Source of the DNA: Monoplex corrugatus | Taxonomy: Eukaryota; Mollusca; Gastropoda; Littorinimorpha; Ranellidae | Length of the DNA: 64,000 nt | Direction: 5' to 3' | Assembly (NCBI GenBank): GCA_030674185.1 | Contig: CM060315.1 | Span: 90,666,926 to 90,730,925, forward strand | Shown here: positions 21,851 through 34,641 of the stretch, piece after piece | Layout of the letters: each line of letters opens with the position of its first letter | How positions within the stretch are numbered: position 1 is the stretch's first letter | The notes under the pieces: model-generated | Told to the model about the DNA's origin: nothing | The model's input: only the letters and a program-made list of their open reading frames with translations | The model's database searches: none | Translations under genes and position numbers: made by a program

Positions 21851-23476
21851 TCACAGTATCCTTGGTTGACATTTAACTTTGAACGAGATGGGTCGGGTCA
21901 GCAGGCTGTTGTCCCCAAACTTTGCGACATGCACATCACGGACAAATACACAGTTACCCCCAAGATGTGAGTATGCTGCTGTCTTCAGCTTGGACATTTG
22001 TTCCTCCTCAGTTTCTGTGTCAGACTTGGGGAAAGTGATTGATCTCTCCAGAAATTTCAGATCACACCAGTCTCTCAAGGAGACTAGGGTGTTGATGGAA
22101 GAGCTGCTTATACGTCCATGAAACCACAAAGTGTCCAGCTCTGGACATTGCTTGACTGTATCAATCAGGACACTATCAAAGTCTGTCTTGCTCTTGTCAA
22201 GCCAAGTAAGGTCTCTGAGAGTTTTAGAGTAGGCTGACAGTAGTTTCAGGAGCTCTTTCCTATTGTCATTCTCACTGGTGTCAGTAAATTTCGTTATTTC
22301 GACATAATCAACAGGGACAATGGATGGCAATGCTGCTCGAGTTGCTTTACAGTTCACGGAATACTGTACAACAAGATACACTTTCAGGTCTGGGAAGGCA
22401 CTGAGCAGCTGAGGCCACTTTGTAATCTCCTCCTGGAAGTCATCGAAAAAGCCATCAATGCCCAACTGTGCAAACTGAGTGGTCATGGATGTGGACAACG
22501 TCTCTACAAGTAGATCTGACAGATACAAAGGATCTATGTTCAGATGTTGTAAATTCTGGAATCTTCCAATGCATTCTACCACTTGTGGAGTGGCAAGGCT
22601 CCAATCAGATGTCTTCTGATTTATTGTGACATCTCCCAGCATTAGCTTTTTCAGACTGTCAGTAAAGGGGGCAACCTTCAATGCTTCCAAGATAACTGAA
22701 CCCCCATCACTATACGACCAACAACAATTCTGAATGACCAGTTTCTCCAGTCCTTTGTTTTCTCCGAGGTCAGACAGTTCCTGATTAACTGACTCATATT
22801 ATTCAGCAATGACTTCCCAGAGCACACACTGACATCTTTACAAAAAATGGAAAGATACTTCAACTGAAAGTTGGTTACAGCTTTATCCAAAATCTGGAAA
22901 GACTTGTTGCTGAAGCTCAGCCCCTGAAGATTATATATCTCAAATTCCATTTTCGAATCTGATGGCTGTGGGACTGTAGCACGGACATTTCTGTGGAGCT
23001 CAATTTCACTCTGTCAGTTCTACGCTTGCGTTTGCGATTTCCCACATGGATGGCCGCGGAACGCCACAAGATCGACTCTGTCTTACAGACATTGTAGACA
23101 GTCCAACAGGTTACAGCTAGTGCTAGTCTGTCCCGTTCTTCCAAGTTGGACACGATCATGGTCCAAATTAGTTGTGGTAACTGTGAGAAGTCAGGTTCTT
23201 GATTTTCAGTTATTGATGATTCCATGACATCATATTCATCCTGGTTTATATTTGTTGCATCATTGTTTTGCCTGCCATTTCTTTCACAACCGTCATTGAC
23301 ATTTTCACCTCCAACACAACATCTCTTTTGGAGAGTTACCATCTCTGGCAGGGAGTCATTACGGCGCTTATTTCCAGGGAGTGCCATCTCTGCTCTACAG
23401 ATGTCCAGTTTTCCTGTATGATGTGTCACACAGCCATCCAGCTGAGCAAAGTCATGGGCCTATGAGATTCTGGCAC
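21851..23476 (-). CDS. F-box and leucine-rich protein, frame broken twice
   Basis: Likely the substrate-binding subunit of an SCF ubiquitin ligase. The N-terminal part (23429 to about 22953) has a charged leader. An F-box follows at about residues 80-130 (SQLPQLIWTMIVSNLEERDR, then LALAVTCWTVYNVC and an LW near its end), the segment that docks on Skp1. The rest is irregular leucine-rich sequence (LEKLVIQNCCW, LKKLMLGDV, LQHLNIDPLYL), ending in SFKVKCQPRIL at 21851. Two one-base frameshifts interrupt it, one in an A4 run (plus-strand T at 22950-22953) and one near 22794-22806; reading through both keeps leucine-rich sequence. On the minus strand a polypyrimidine-AG acceptor ends at 23477, so a 5' exon lies upstream. 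MALPGNK, 14 codons inside the first ATG, is an alternative start. Either a recent pseudogene or consensus errors. Specific subfamily not recognised. Confidence 0.7.
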
Positions 23477-23499
23477 CTGAAAAGGTAAATCAATAAATG

Positions 23500-24745
23500 A
23501 ATATATAAAATAAAGATTTAATTATTATGATATGATTGGAGTATTTCAGTCCATGGGGACTAAGAAATTGTGTCACTATATGGACGACTCCACGTCACAT
23601 GCCTGAGTATAGTGATATGGAAAAACTTCTTTTGGCCATGCAACACGTTTCACCTTCACTAGTATGATAGACACGCTCACAGGCAAGTTCTCAAATTCAC
23701 TGACCGGCCACAACATTTCAGTCTTCTCCCTGATGAAGACCTCCTGAGGAGACTAAAGGTTTGTGCCTGGCTGAAAGTTTCTTCATCACTTTGAAGGCTA
23801 ATTCAGAAAACCATCTCTGTGCTATGATATCATTACTGTTAAAGACTTTCAAAAGATGAAAGTTAAAGCAACGTACTTATAGAGATTGGATACATGTGGA
23901 TGACCACCTGACTGCTTTGGGTATTCAGGGGGGAATTCTTGCATGAGGATTTCAGCAAGTTTTGACTATAATTTGAGTGAGGTTTAGTGAGATCTTAACC
24001 TGCGTCTTTTTCTGTATTATGATCTTAACTTCCATAATTTACGGTCACAGCCAAAAAATGGCATCATATCTGCTGCGTGCTCTACTAGAGCTTACTCTCA
24101 GTACTCTAAATATTGCATATTTTGTCATAAAATTAGCATTATGTGAAAGGGAAATAATTCATCTTTGTGCCTGGTTATGCCTCCCCCTCCCCCTCCCCCA
24201 AAGTATTGATAACTATTCAGGAAATACATTTTTTCTCATTTGTTTACACCAATGTTGGAGTTCATTCCTGTAACACTTGCACAATCCAGTGAGAGATCCA
24301 CCATAATGAGAAAAAGAAACTCTGATGTCTGATGAACTAAATGCATAAAGCCCTTGCACTTTTACTCTGGCAAATGCAGGATGCAGGAAGTCAATAAGTT
24401 CCAAGCAAATTCTGGTAAGAGCACACAATCATTTGTCGTGAAATTATCCTTGCATGTAGGAATCATCAAATTAGTATTAACTTAGGCAAAACCCATAAAG
24501 TAAAAATAACAATTTTCTCAAAAATTAACCTAATTTCGTTTGGCTTATCCACAAGAGCGATGTGAGGCTTACAGTATGCGCAGTCTGCCATGAAACTCAG
24601 CTTTTGCTTTCTGTCATGAACACTACATTATGTCTTATGTTTTTCATGTGGACTGACAATTTGGCTTTCTTGCACTAACCGCTTTTAATTAGTTGTTTTA
24701 TTGATACTGCTTTCTGCCTTTTGCACCACGAAACATCAAACGCTC
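23500..24745. other. Upstream of the F-box gene, non-coding
   Basis: AT-rich; would contain the intron and promoter of the F-box gene if it is expressed. No promoter element can be defended by eye. Confidence 0.4.
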
Positions 24746-24749
24746 AATG

Positions 24750-26023
24750 GATTGGCATGAAGGTCGCTTGCTTATTTTCTCATTTCATGTATTGGCATGC
24801 CCCATTGCTTGTTTTCTCATTTCATATATTGGCATGCCCCATTGCTTGTTTTCTCATTTCATATATTGGCATGCCCGTTGCTTGTTTTCTCATTTCATAT
24901 ATTGGCATGCCCCATTGCTTGTTTTCTCATTTCATATATTGGCATGTCCGTTGCTTGTTTTTTTTTTTCATTACATATATTGGCATCCCTTGCTTGTTTT
25001 TTTCATTTCATATATTGGCATCCCTTGCTTGTTTTTTTCATTTCATATATTGGCATGTCCGTTGCTTGTTTTTTTCATTTCATATATTGGCATCCCTTGC
25101 TTGTTTTTTTCATTTCATATATTGGCATCCCTTGCTTGTTTTTTTCATTTCATATATTGGCATGTCCCTTGCTTGTTTTTTTTCATTTCATATATTGGCA
25201 TCCCTTGCTTGTTTTTTTCATTTCATATATTGGCATCCCTTGCTTGTTTTTTTCATTTCATATATTGGCATGTCCGTTGCTTGTTTTTTTCATTTCATAT
25301 ATTGGCATGTCCCTTGCTTGTTTTTTTCATTTCATCAATTCATGTATTGGCATGTCCGTTGCTTGTTTTTTCATTTCATATATTGGCATGTCCATTGCTT
25401 GTTTTTTCATTACATATACTGACATGTCCATTGCTTGTTTTTTCATTACATATATTGGCATGTCCATTGCTTGTTTTTTTCATTACATATATTGGCATGT
25501 CCATTGCTTGTTTTTTAATTTTTTTTAATTTCATATATTGGCATGTCCATTGCTTGTTTTTTCATTTCATATATTGGCATGTCCATTGCTTGTTTTTTCA
25601 TTTCATATATTGGCATGTGCATTGCTTGTTTTTCATTTCATATATTGGCATGTCCATTGCTTGTTTTTTCATTACATATATTGGCATGTCTTTTGCTTGT
25701 TTTTTCATTACATATATTGGCATGTCCATTGCTTGTTTTTTCATTTCATATAATGGCATGTCCATTGCTTGTTTTTTCATTACATATATTGGCATGTCCA
25801 TTGCTTGTTTTTTCATTTCATATATTGGCATGTCCATTGCTTGTTTTTTCATTACATATATTGGCATGTCTGTTGCTTGTTTTTTCATTACATATATTGG
25901 CATGTCCATTGCTTGTTTTTTTCATTACATATATTGGCATGTCCATTGCTTGTTTTTTCATTACATATATTGGCATGTCCCTTGCTTGTTTTTTGCATTA
26001 GATATATTGGCATGTCTGTTGCT
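24750..26023 (+). repeat. 36 bp satellite array
   Basis: About 35 units of 34-37 bp, each running TTGCTTGTTTTTTCATTTCA then TATATTGGCATGTCCA. Units at the left carry GCCCC; a middle set lacks TG (GGCATCCC); the right half is most uniform and alternates TTTCATA with TTACATA. Because the usual length is a multiple of three and the unit lacks stops in several frames, very long open frames arise on the plus strand and a shorter one on the minus strand. They encode monotonous FHFIYWH-type repeats. I do not regard them as genes. Confidence 0.95.
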
Positions 26024-26029
26024 GTCCTC

Positions 26030-26570
26030 TTATAATTGTTATAACCAATAACTTAGCACCAGTTCAGCCTTATTCCTTGATCTTGGCAACTTACTTCTTC
26101 ATTTTTATGTTTGTTTTGCCTTATTTTTGTGGAGACTGATTAGTCTGATTGTGATGATGGTGATGTCTACCTGACTTCTCAATTTATCATTTACTACAGG
26201 CAGAAAATGTACATTCATCTTTCTTACGTTATGAAGTTAACAACATAATAAATCATTATTGATGCTTAGTCCCTGCATGAGCAGGCCTAATTATTGATGG
26301 GTCAGTGCATAAATTTACAGTCAAGAAAATCATATCAAACCAAACCACTGTACACAAAAGTAACTTGATTAAGAATAATGAAAAAAAAGAGTGCTTTGTT
26401 GACAGGTTGTTGCTCTTGGATTGTTTAGCTACTTAAGATTTTTTTCAAGGATTTTGGATACTGTTGTGTTCTTTTCATGATGTACATAACATCACATAAG
26501 CATCCCCACGGTCTAGATTTTGTGAAGTTATGAACAAATGGTACTGATGTTAAATCGTATGATACTAAAG
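26030..26570. other. Non-coding, no feature seen
   Basis: AT-rich sequence between the satellite and the piggyBac-type element. Confidence 0.4.
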
Positions 26571-26574
26571 TTAA

Positions 26575-27250
26575 CTCAATCGAACAGTGCCGTACACAGC
26601 TGTACGTCACCTTTCACACTGCATGAATCTGTGCCGTAAGCAGGTGTACGTCGGAGTTTCAACTATTTTTGTGGCGATAATAAAGGAATAAGGGAAGTAA
26701 ATCATGCACTAGAGTGATCTTGGGTCTTTTATTTCACAGTTCCTTCCCTTAGACCGTGTTGTGGAGTTGTATTTTTGCTTTAGTAGCAGTTTTTCGATGC
26801 TATATGTGGTTCTTTGTTCTCGTCTGACTGTCAAGATGGCGTCAGGAAGCACCCGCCGATTTGCACGCAAATTCACTGTTCTTGATTACACCAAGTAAAT
26901 AGGAGGTGGTGTTTGTGTTATTGCACATACACTGTACATTCCTGTGTAAATATTCCTGTGGATAATTGGTTTCATTGGTGGAAAAAAACAACATATGGGG
27001 TAAATATATGGACTCGGCAAGAGGATATTTACCCCTTATGGTCACCTGTTTCCTTCACCCCTTCTATCAAGATGAACAGACTACCAGTTTTGAGGCGAGT
27101 AATGTCTGTATGTGAACACTTCAATGTTTCCAAAACTGTTTTCTTTTGTGTATGACATTTGCTGTTAATTTTTAATATTTTTTTAAAAATCATCCAAAAT
27201 ACTGCGATTTCGGGGGTTGTCGCGGTGCAAAATGTTACGGCTTGAATGAG
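26575..27250 (+). mobile_element. piggyBac-type MITE (non-autonomous)
   Basis: 676 bp flanked on both sides by TTAA (26571-26574 and 27251-27254), the piggyBac target. The ends are imperfect inverted repeats: CTCAATCGAA on the left against CTCATTCAAG read inward from the right, with GCCGTA soon after on both. A subterminal motif GTGCCGTA ... GTGTACGTC is repeated near the left end (about 26587 and 26631). An ATG at 26835 opens a 20-codon frame, MASGSTRRFARKF and on, that could be a vestige of a transposase start, but no transposase follows. Confidence 0.65.
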
Positions 27251-27254
27251 TTAA

Positions 27255-29885
27255 ATCTGCTTGAAATAACTTGTGCAGGTCATTTCTGCTATTTTTGATA
27301 ATTTCTGAATGAAAGACTTTATGCCTTAAATTTGCTAACAACTTGCATGATATACCTAATTTGATTCAAAAATGTTGAATGATCATCTGTTGTGATGTTA
27401 TAAACAAGAAAGAAATCAAGTGGATGCTTTACGTACAAACACATGCATGTATTGCCTGTATAATTTGTACTGTTTTAAGTAAATCAATATAGATCTATAT
27501 TATTTATCACAATGATCGAGTTTTTTAGCCCGCAGTATTGAGAAAGATGCCATTTACTGTATGTGAAGTTATTAACATTTTATAGAACAGGCTGCTTTTT
27601 TTCTGAAATAACTTTTTATTAATCCCAGACATATTCAAAACACATATACATACAATCCCTATACCTTGTTTATACCTTTTTTGTGAAAATTAATCAATAC
27701 ATTTAGCTTGTTTATACCTTATTAGTGAAAATTAATCAATACATTTGCTGTTTTCCTGAGGAAATGGTAGATTCTTTCTCAGAATGTTGTAAAGTTATGT
27801 ACTAAACTAGTCTACAGAGATCTTAACAATTATTATTTCTGATTAAGCACAGATTGCATAGAGTCGAATCAGGACTATAGTATAACCATTTCAAAACATA
27901 CACAATACTTCAATGGGAAAAAAAGGAAAAAGAAAATTAAGTACACATATCAATGCATTCATGCACATAATCTAAGGAAATACCCCTGGTGTCACCCCAT
28001 CCAATTTATCATACGCAGATTTAAAAAACAAACCTGAATATAAAAATGGGCCAAAGTTACCTAAAACTGCTTCAGCATTTCTCATTTCCCTAGAGCTAAA
28101 AATGCACAAAATACATGTATCCAATTATCAATCGTAAGTAAGAGAAAGCAAGTAAGACTTTATCAACACATACAAGTGTTCGGACCAGCAAGGCAGAAAA
28201 TGATAGAAAGAAATGACAAAAAGCAAAGGAACAAGGCAGAAACAAAGACAGTGACAGGAAAGAGGAAATTCCTAGCACAGATTTTCCAGAAGTGGGGATA
28301 CATTTATACTGAAAGAGCCCCTGGCATCCCCACTGGGGAAGATATTTACAGAATATAGCAAAACACGGTTCATTCAAAGAGAAAGTGATTATCATATGTG
28401 ATAGACGGTTTCATTATTTCAAATGACAGATGGTGTGATGCCATGTTTTGCTTTATAGAGGCACGTTGTAGTACAGTATTAAGTTGTGACCGCTGTGAAG
28501 TTATTAACTGTTAAGTTTGAACATTCTACAGAAAGCCCCCCCACCTCCCTCTTCATTTATCAACCGTGTCAATCCCAAATGGATTCAAAACATGCTGATA
28601 CCAACTCCTTAGCTCTTTTACCTCTGTTTTTGTGGAAATTAATCAATATAATTACTGTTTTCCTTAAGAAAAGGTAGATTCCCTCTGAGAATATTGTGAA
28701 GTTATGCACTTTAGAGATGTTTACTAAATCTAGCAAGCCACACGTCACTTAAATAGAAACTGGCTTGTGTGGTGCATGGTTCTTCTTATTTCAAATGACA
28801 GATGTGTGATATCATGTTTTGCTTTTTTAGAGGATGTTGTAGTACAATATTAGTTATGACTGTTGTGAAGTAGGTACCGGAAGCCTCTCTTCAGCAATGC
28901 GGGAATTGTGTCAGTCAGTGGAAAAATTGCACATGTTTATCAGTCAAATATTCTTGCAGATGAACATGAATGATGAAGTTGTTATCATGAAGATAAAGAT
29001 TGGTCTTTCCTTTATTGATCTGTGCTGTTTTGTTTTTTGTTATAAATGCACCCATACGACAATCTGCGCAAAAAAAAACCCACGCCGACCAACAAAGTTT
29101 CACCGCGTGTCATGTAATGGCGACTGGCTCACAGCAGTATTTGGGTGACCGTTAACAACTTAAATTATACCGGTCACACAGGATCTACCTTCATGCAAAT
29201 TAGTACAGTTGACAGGTCGAAACCCTGTCCTTCATTCCCGTATAATATTCATTTTATAAGATTATTAGTTTGTTAGTCTTCTAAAGGTCGGAATATTGGC
29301 AAATTTTGAAGAATATCTGAGGACCCTCCTTGATATATCAGATCGCGTCTGCGGATGCGGAAACAGCTTATTTTTTGCTGAATTTAACCGTTACAGAACT
29401 ATGAGATGTGACCTGTACCGGATGCACGAGCCTCTGATGGGCGAGTACCCGTGATCTGCCATTTTAGCATATGGGAACCTCAAATTATGGCAGCCTTCGA
29501 AGCGATTGCTGAAAGTCCAGTCAACGAATTTCTAGCTGTGATCGTCAAGCTGAAGGACAAACGTAAACATCGACTGATTTTTCATGAAAATTGACTTAGA
29601 AGTTTAATACAGTGAACTGATTTTAAATTTAATGTTTCTCTTTATATAGAAAGATTTTAAAGAAATCCGCGGCGGGTATAGCCTGCATAAGCAAAGAATA
29701 GAAAGTACGATCTCCGGTTTGATGTTTTATCGCCAAGGGATTTTTTTAAGCAACCTGGAACCAGTAGAAGTAAAAACTGTGTGAAGCAACTGCTTTCCAA
29801 AAGGTGTTTATATTGCTAGTATTTAATGAATATGATGGAATTTTGTTTTTAATACATCTAAATCATAATACTTGTGCTAGTAACT
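27255..29885. other. AT-rich non-coding stretch with local duplications
   Basis: A block at 28407-28505 recurs at 28777-28880 (offset 370). A second block at 27590-27800 resembles 28550-28720 (shared GAAATTAATCAATA and CTGTTTTCCT). This indicates an old local tandem duplication. Polypyrimidine and A-rich tracts occur. No gene is recognised. Confidence 0.5.
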
Positions 29886-32730
29886 TCTCTGTGGATGAAA
29901 CCTTGTCGTGGTAGAGAAGCTTGCGTGCAACTATGATCCATTGAGCTAAGCCGTCGGGAGTCTAGTACTCCTGGTAGGGTCCTCCCATTGCGGAAAGGTC
30001 ACTGGTGAGTTGCCAGAGTAATATGATCCGTTTCCACTGCCTTGTGGATAGGTGATGGATCAGTAAAGGCTAAGGGAAACAACCCCTACAGAAAATTCGG
30101 AGCGGAGCCCCGTTAGGCAGTTTTTGTTCAAACTCTGTCAAGTCTCCAGCAAAATCCTGCACCCAGAATCATCTCCAGCCGTCTTGACCATGTCTTGCCA
30201 CTGGATCCAGGTGATCCTGGACGAAAGAGTGTGGATAATGCTGCGCAAGTTATCTACACTTTAATCAAAATCTCAGCGCATGTCTTGGCTTCATACTCAC
30301 AGTTGAAAGTTTCAACCGTAAAAGCCCTGTGGCTATGGGGGCGCGACGACATAGTAGGTGAGGATACACTGGCAACTACAGCCGCAAACCTGCACACAGA
30401 CGGCTCAGGACACTGGTCATCTTCCAATGAACGAAGCAGCAGAGGAACCGCGCAACATCCTGAGTGACTGAGCAGCCCTCTTCAGGACCCGCACTGCTCA
30501 CCCTCCTAGAATGAGGAAGGGGCTAGAAAGGGTGCCCTAAACATTGCCTGCTTCAACCTACCCAGACCAGCATACTGCGGCTGGCAGGGATCCATTTAGC
30601 GGTCGAAAAAACAGAAACGAAACGAAAGGTGACAAGACTCACCATAGGTACATGGAATGTACGTACACTTCTAGACAATGCCAACGCTGACCGACCTGAT
30701 AGAAGAACTGCACTAGTTGCTAGAGAATTAGCTCGTTACAAGGTTGATATTGCCGCTCTATCAGAGACCAGACTGACTGAAGAAGGTCAACTCACTGAGA
30801 CAGGTGCTGGCTATACATTCTTCTAGGAGTGGACGTAAACAAGAAGAACGCCGTGAAGCTGGAGTAGGCTTTGCGATCAAGTCCAGTCTAGTTAAGAACC
30901 TTGAACGACTGCCTAAAGGTTACAATGACAGACTCATGGTGATGCACTTGCCCCTCACAGATAAAAAGCAAGCCACACTGATTAGTGCCTACGCCCCAAC
31001 AATGACAAATCCTGAAGAGACCAAAGAGAAGTTCTATGAAGATCTTGATTCTCTACTAACAAGCTTTCCCAGAGCTGACCAACTTCTGGTCCTCAGGGAC
31101 TTCAATGCAAGAGTTGGATCCGACTATGAAGCATGGAAGGCATCATTGGCAAACATGGCATAGGGAATTGCAACAGCAATGGACAACTCCTCCTTCGGAC
31201 ATGCAGCTCACACAACTTGGTCGTCACTAACATGCTATTTCAGTTGGCAACCAGAAAGAAGACAACATGGATGCACCCTAGATCCAAGCACTGGCACATG
31301 TTGGACTATGTCATTACCAGAAAGGCCGACAAAGATGATGTACGAGTAACTAAAGCCATGTGTGGCGCTGAATGCTGAACAGACCACTGGCTAGTCATCT
31401 CAAAGCTTAACGTCCGCATCAAACCAAAACCCCAGGCCTCAAGGCAAGAAACCCCCACCAAAGAGACTAAACACTTCAAAACTAAAAGAGGAAACCACTG
31501 TAGAGAACCTCATTAGTGACCTGAACAGTGAACGTCAAGCTGTCTGACCTTCATTTTGGTAATGCTAGAGTCGAAGAAGAGTGGGCAGTCTTCAGGGACC
31601 ATGTCTATACATCAGCTCTAGAGAAAATAGGACCTGTCACACAAAAAACATCAAGACTGGTTTGATGAAAACGACCAGCATATCCAATTCCTTCTGGATG
31701 AGAAGCACAGACGCCATCTTGCCTACCAGTGTGACCCAAAGTCTGACTCAAAGAAAACTGAATTCATGGAGTGTCGCCGACAAGTCCAGGCAAAACTCAG
31801 GAACATGCAAGACAAGTGGCTAAGTGACAAGGCTGATGGAAATCCAGCTATATGCAGACCGTCACGACTCGAAAAGGTTTTATGACGCCCTGAAGGCTAT
31901 CTATGGGCCAACGTCATCTGGCACCTCTCCATTACTATCTGCGGATGGGAAATGTTGATCACCGAGCGGTCAGAAATTCTTGAAAGGTGGGCGAATCACT
32001 TCGACAGTGTCTTGAACCGCCCTTCCTCAATAAATGAAGCAGCTATTGATCGCCTCCCTCAAATAGAAAACAACAACCAACTTGATGTACCACCTAACAT
32101 ACAAGAGGTCACAAAGGCCATTGGCCAACTCTCCCTGTGGCAAGGCCCCTGGCGCTGACGCCATACCTGCTGAGATCTACAAAGCGGGAGGTCCAATGCT
32201 CACACAAAGATTAACTGAGATGTTTTGTAACACCCTGGAACAGTCAGTCACTCGAGGAAGGGAAACAAACAATCACGTGACAACCACAGAGGAACATCAC
32301 TACTGTCCATTGCAGGCAAGATATTAGCAAGGGTGCTGCTGAACCGCCTCACTAATCATCTTGAGCAGGGTCTGTTGCCAGAGAGTCAATGTGGATTTGG
32401 GCTGGGAGAGGTACGGTGGACATCATCTTTGCTGCTCGTCAACTGCAAGAAAAGGGCGCAGGAACAACACGAGCACTGTACACAACCTTTGTCGACTTGA
32501 CAAAGGCGTTTGACACGGTGAGTCGCGAGGGGCTGTGGAAGATAATGGCGAAGTTCGGCTGCCCTCCAGCCTTCGTAAATATGGTGCGACAATTCCACGA
32601 TGGTATGATGGCACGGGTCCTTGATGACGGAGAAATGTCCAGAGACTTTCCAGTCAGCAATGGCGTGAAACAAGGATGCGTCCTTGCGCCTACACTATTC
32701 TCTATGATGTTCTTGGCAATGTTATCAGAT

Positions 32731-34641
32731 CATAGCTGCCAACTTTCCTGAAAAAAAATTCCTGACAAGAGGCGGGGGTCCGGGGGCCGCGGAAGGCCCC
32801 CGGTGGGGTCCAGCTGAAGATTTTCTATCAAATGAAGATGCTAAACTGGTATTTCCATGCATTTCAAACTGAAAAATGTAACAAAGCATGTATTGTAAGC
32901 TTTCCTTCAAATTCTGCTAGTCTAAATCTCTTGTGTAAAAGGTTCAGATATTTTTTTTATTCAAGAAGTTTTCACTCTAAACTCCCAAGTCCCCCTCACC
33001 TCTTCAAGTTTAGATCTACTTGGAATGGGAAGAACTGCAGGCTTCGTCTTGTTCCATGTCTTTGTCTCCCTTCTCTTTCTCCTTGCCTTTAAGCGCTGTC
33101 ACAGTAGCAGACTTGGCCTTTCTCAAGAAGTCAGGAGAGAAAACTTGCTTGTAGCAAGGTCCAATCATATTGGCTTTGGCAACCATCATTGCACTGAGCG
33201 TGGATGATTGCAATGATCCTCTGAAGTCCGTCTTGTTTTTTTCGGACTTGGCTGAACAAACGCTCACAAGAGGCGTTGCTGTGTGGTATGGACAGGATTC
33301 CCAACATAAAATAAGACAGTCTGTCAAATTGTTGCTGTCCGAAGCTCTCGACTGAAGCAAGCCATCCCCACTTTCTGTCTTCCCTTTCATCTTGTCTAAT
33401 GTGATCTGGTAGAGAGTAGGACTGGAAACAATTCCACTGTATGTGAAGTTCATCAATGGCAGTCTGAACATCTTCATCATCTTTCATCAGCACAAGAGAA
33501 GGGAATCGCTTGACAAAAAACTCGAGATTTGACCAGTGATGGTTGGAAGCAGCGGATGTATCAGCAACTTGAACTGAGAAGAGAAGATCAGCCTGGGAAA
33601 GAGGTTGGGGCTCATCTGACTCAGAGTGAGAAGAGGAAAATGTAGGTTTGATGGGGAATTTTCTAACCATATAGTCACAAGCTGAAATGTAATAGTTTCT
33701 CACTGAGGAGAAGAATGATTTCTGTTTGCTTTCACTCAGTGTCTTCACAACTTCTTTTGTTCCATTGCCAACATACAGGTCCATGTCATTCTTCTGGTTG
33801 TCTTTGTTTTTGTAGGGAAGACTGAGGGGAGATTCTTCAAACTTCTTCAGGACCTGAGGCAGAATAAAACACTGTTGAATCTCTCTGTAAAGCGACAACA
33901 AAGTGGGTTGCAGTACATGTATCAGTGGTTTCTCACTCTGAAGAAATTTATTCTTTCGTTCAAAGAGTGGAACCACAGCTTTCAGAAAGTTGGTGTACGC
34001 CAGGTTCATTGGATCCAGCAGTGTTTTGAAAATTCTTGCTTCTCTCTTGAGTACTTCTTCTGGAGAGGGTTGCTTTTGCTTGGAGGTGGAGGGAAGATCT
34101 GATACTGGATTGAAGATGGCAGGAGATGATGCCACGAACTGTCTTTTCTGTGGTTGCTCCTGTTTGTCCTCACATTGCCTCTTCTTGGGAATTCTGAACG
34201 ACTGTAGTCGAGCATGCAGGTCGATGTCTTTCTTGCCACCATGACCGATGTTTATGTCGCATCGGCACGATTTACAGAAAGCAAAGGTGTCTCCTTTGTC
34301 CGAGGCTGTGATGAAGTCGTACGTTTCCGCATAATGTTTCGAAAACTTCACTTTTGCTTTCGCTTTTACAGCTTTCGCGTCTGTCTTTTCGAAGCCATTG
34401 TGCAAGAAAGCTGGCGCACAGGAGCTGTTTACATGGCCCTCTGCGCACGCGCATGTGTGACGGAAGTTTCGCTTTCACGCAGCTGTCTTTTTACCGCGTT
34501 CTGACGAAAACAGAGCTAACCGGATAAAATATCAAAATCGAAAATTTAAAATTCGGGAATTTTCATCGATTTACCGGATTTTCCGGGCAGCTCACACATT
34601 TCGGGACATTCCCGAAAAATTTGGGAGGGTTGGCAGCTATG
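32731..34641 (-). mobile_element. hAT-type DNA transposon nested in the LINE
   Basis: 1911 bp with perfect 13 bp terminal inverted repeats CATAGCTGCCAAC, flanked by a 6 bp direct repeat TCAGAT (32725-32730, 34642-34647). Removing the element plus one TCAGAT restores the interrupted LINE codons. Classical hAT elements make 8 bp duplications; shorter ones are reported for some hAT subgroups. Confidence 0.9.
33016..34405 (-). pseudogene. hAT transposase remnant with zinc finger and dimerisation domain
   Basis: Read from ATG at 34405. The N-terminal region holds CKSCRCDINIGHGGKKDIDLH, a Cys2-His2-like finger of the BED/transposase type at about residues 46-68. The middle is helical and unassigned. 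The C-terminal hAT dimerisation signature LSIPHSNASCERLFSQVR lies at about residues 375-392. A one-base change in a run of seven T (plus strand 33236-33242) throws the frame. The continuation TDFRGSLQSSTLSAMMVAKA is in the next frame, ending at 33016. The total length of about 460 residues is short for a hAT transposase (usually 600 or more), and the catalytic DDE blocks are not recognisable, so this looks like an internally deleted, non-autonomous copy. Confidence 0.75.

Noticed and set aside
24750..26023. CRISPR-like array
   Set aside because: Units are directly tandem with no unique spacers, in eukaryotic DNA.
24747..26051. Open frames of up to 434 codons across 24.7-26.0 kb as protein genes
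   Set aside because: They are frames through a 36 bp satellite, open in several phases at once, with monotonous repeats and no flanking gene structure.
26835..26897. 20-codon frame MASGSTRRF as a small gene
   Set aside because: Good start context, but it lies inside a TTAA-flanked MITE and is better explained as a transposase remnant.
33236..33242. Programmed frameshift in the hAT transposase at its A7 run
   Set aside because: The change needed is +1 and the heptamer is not in slippery phase. A one-base indel in a dead copy is simpler.
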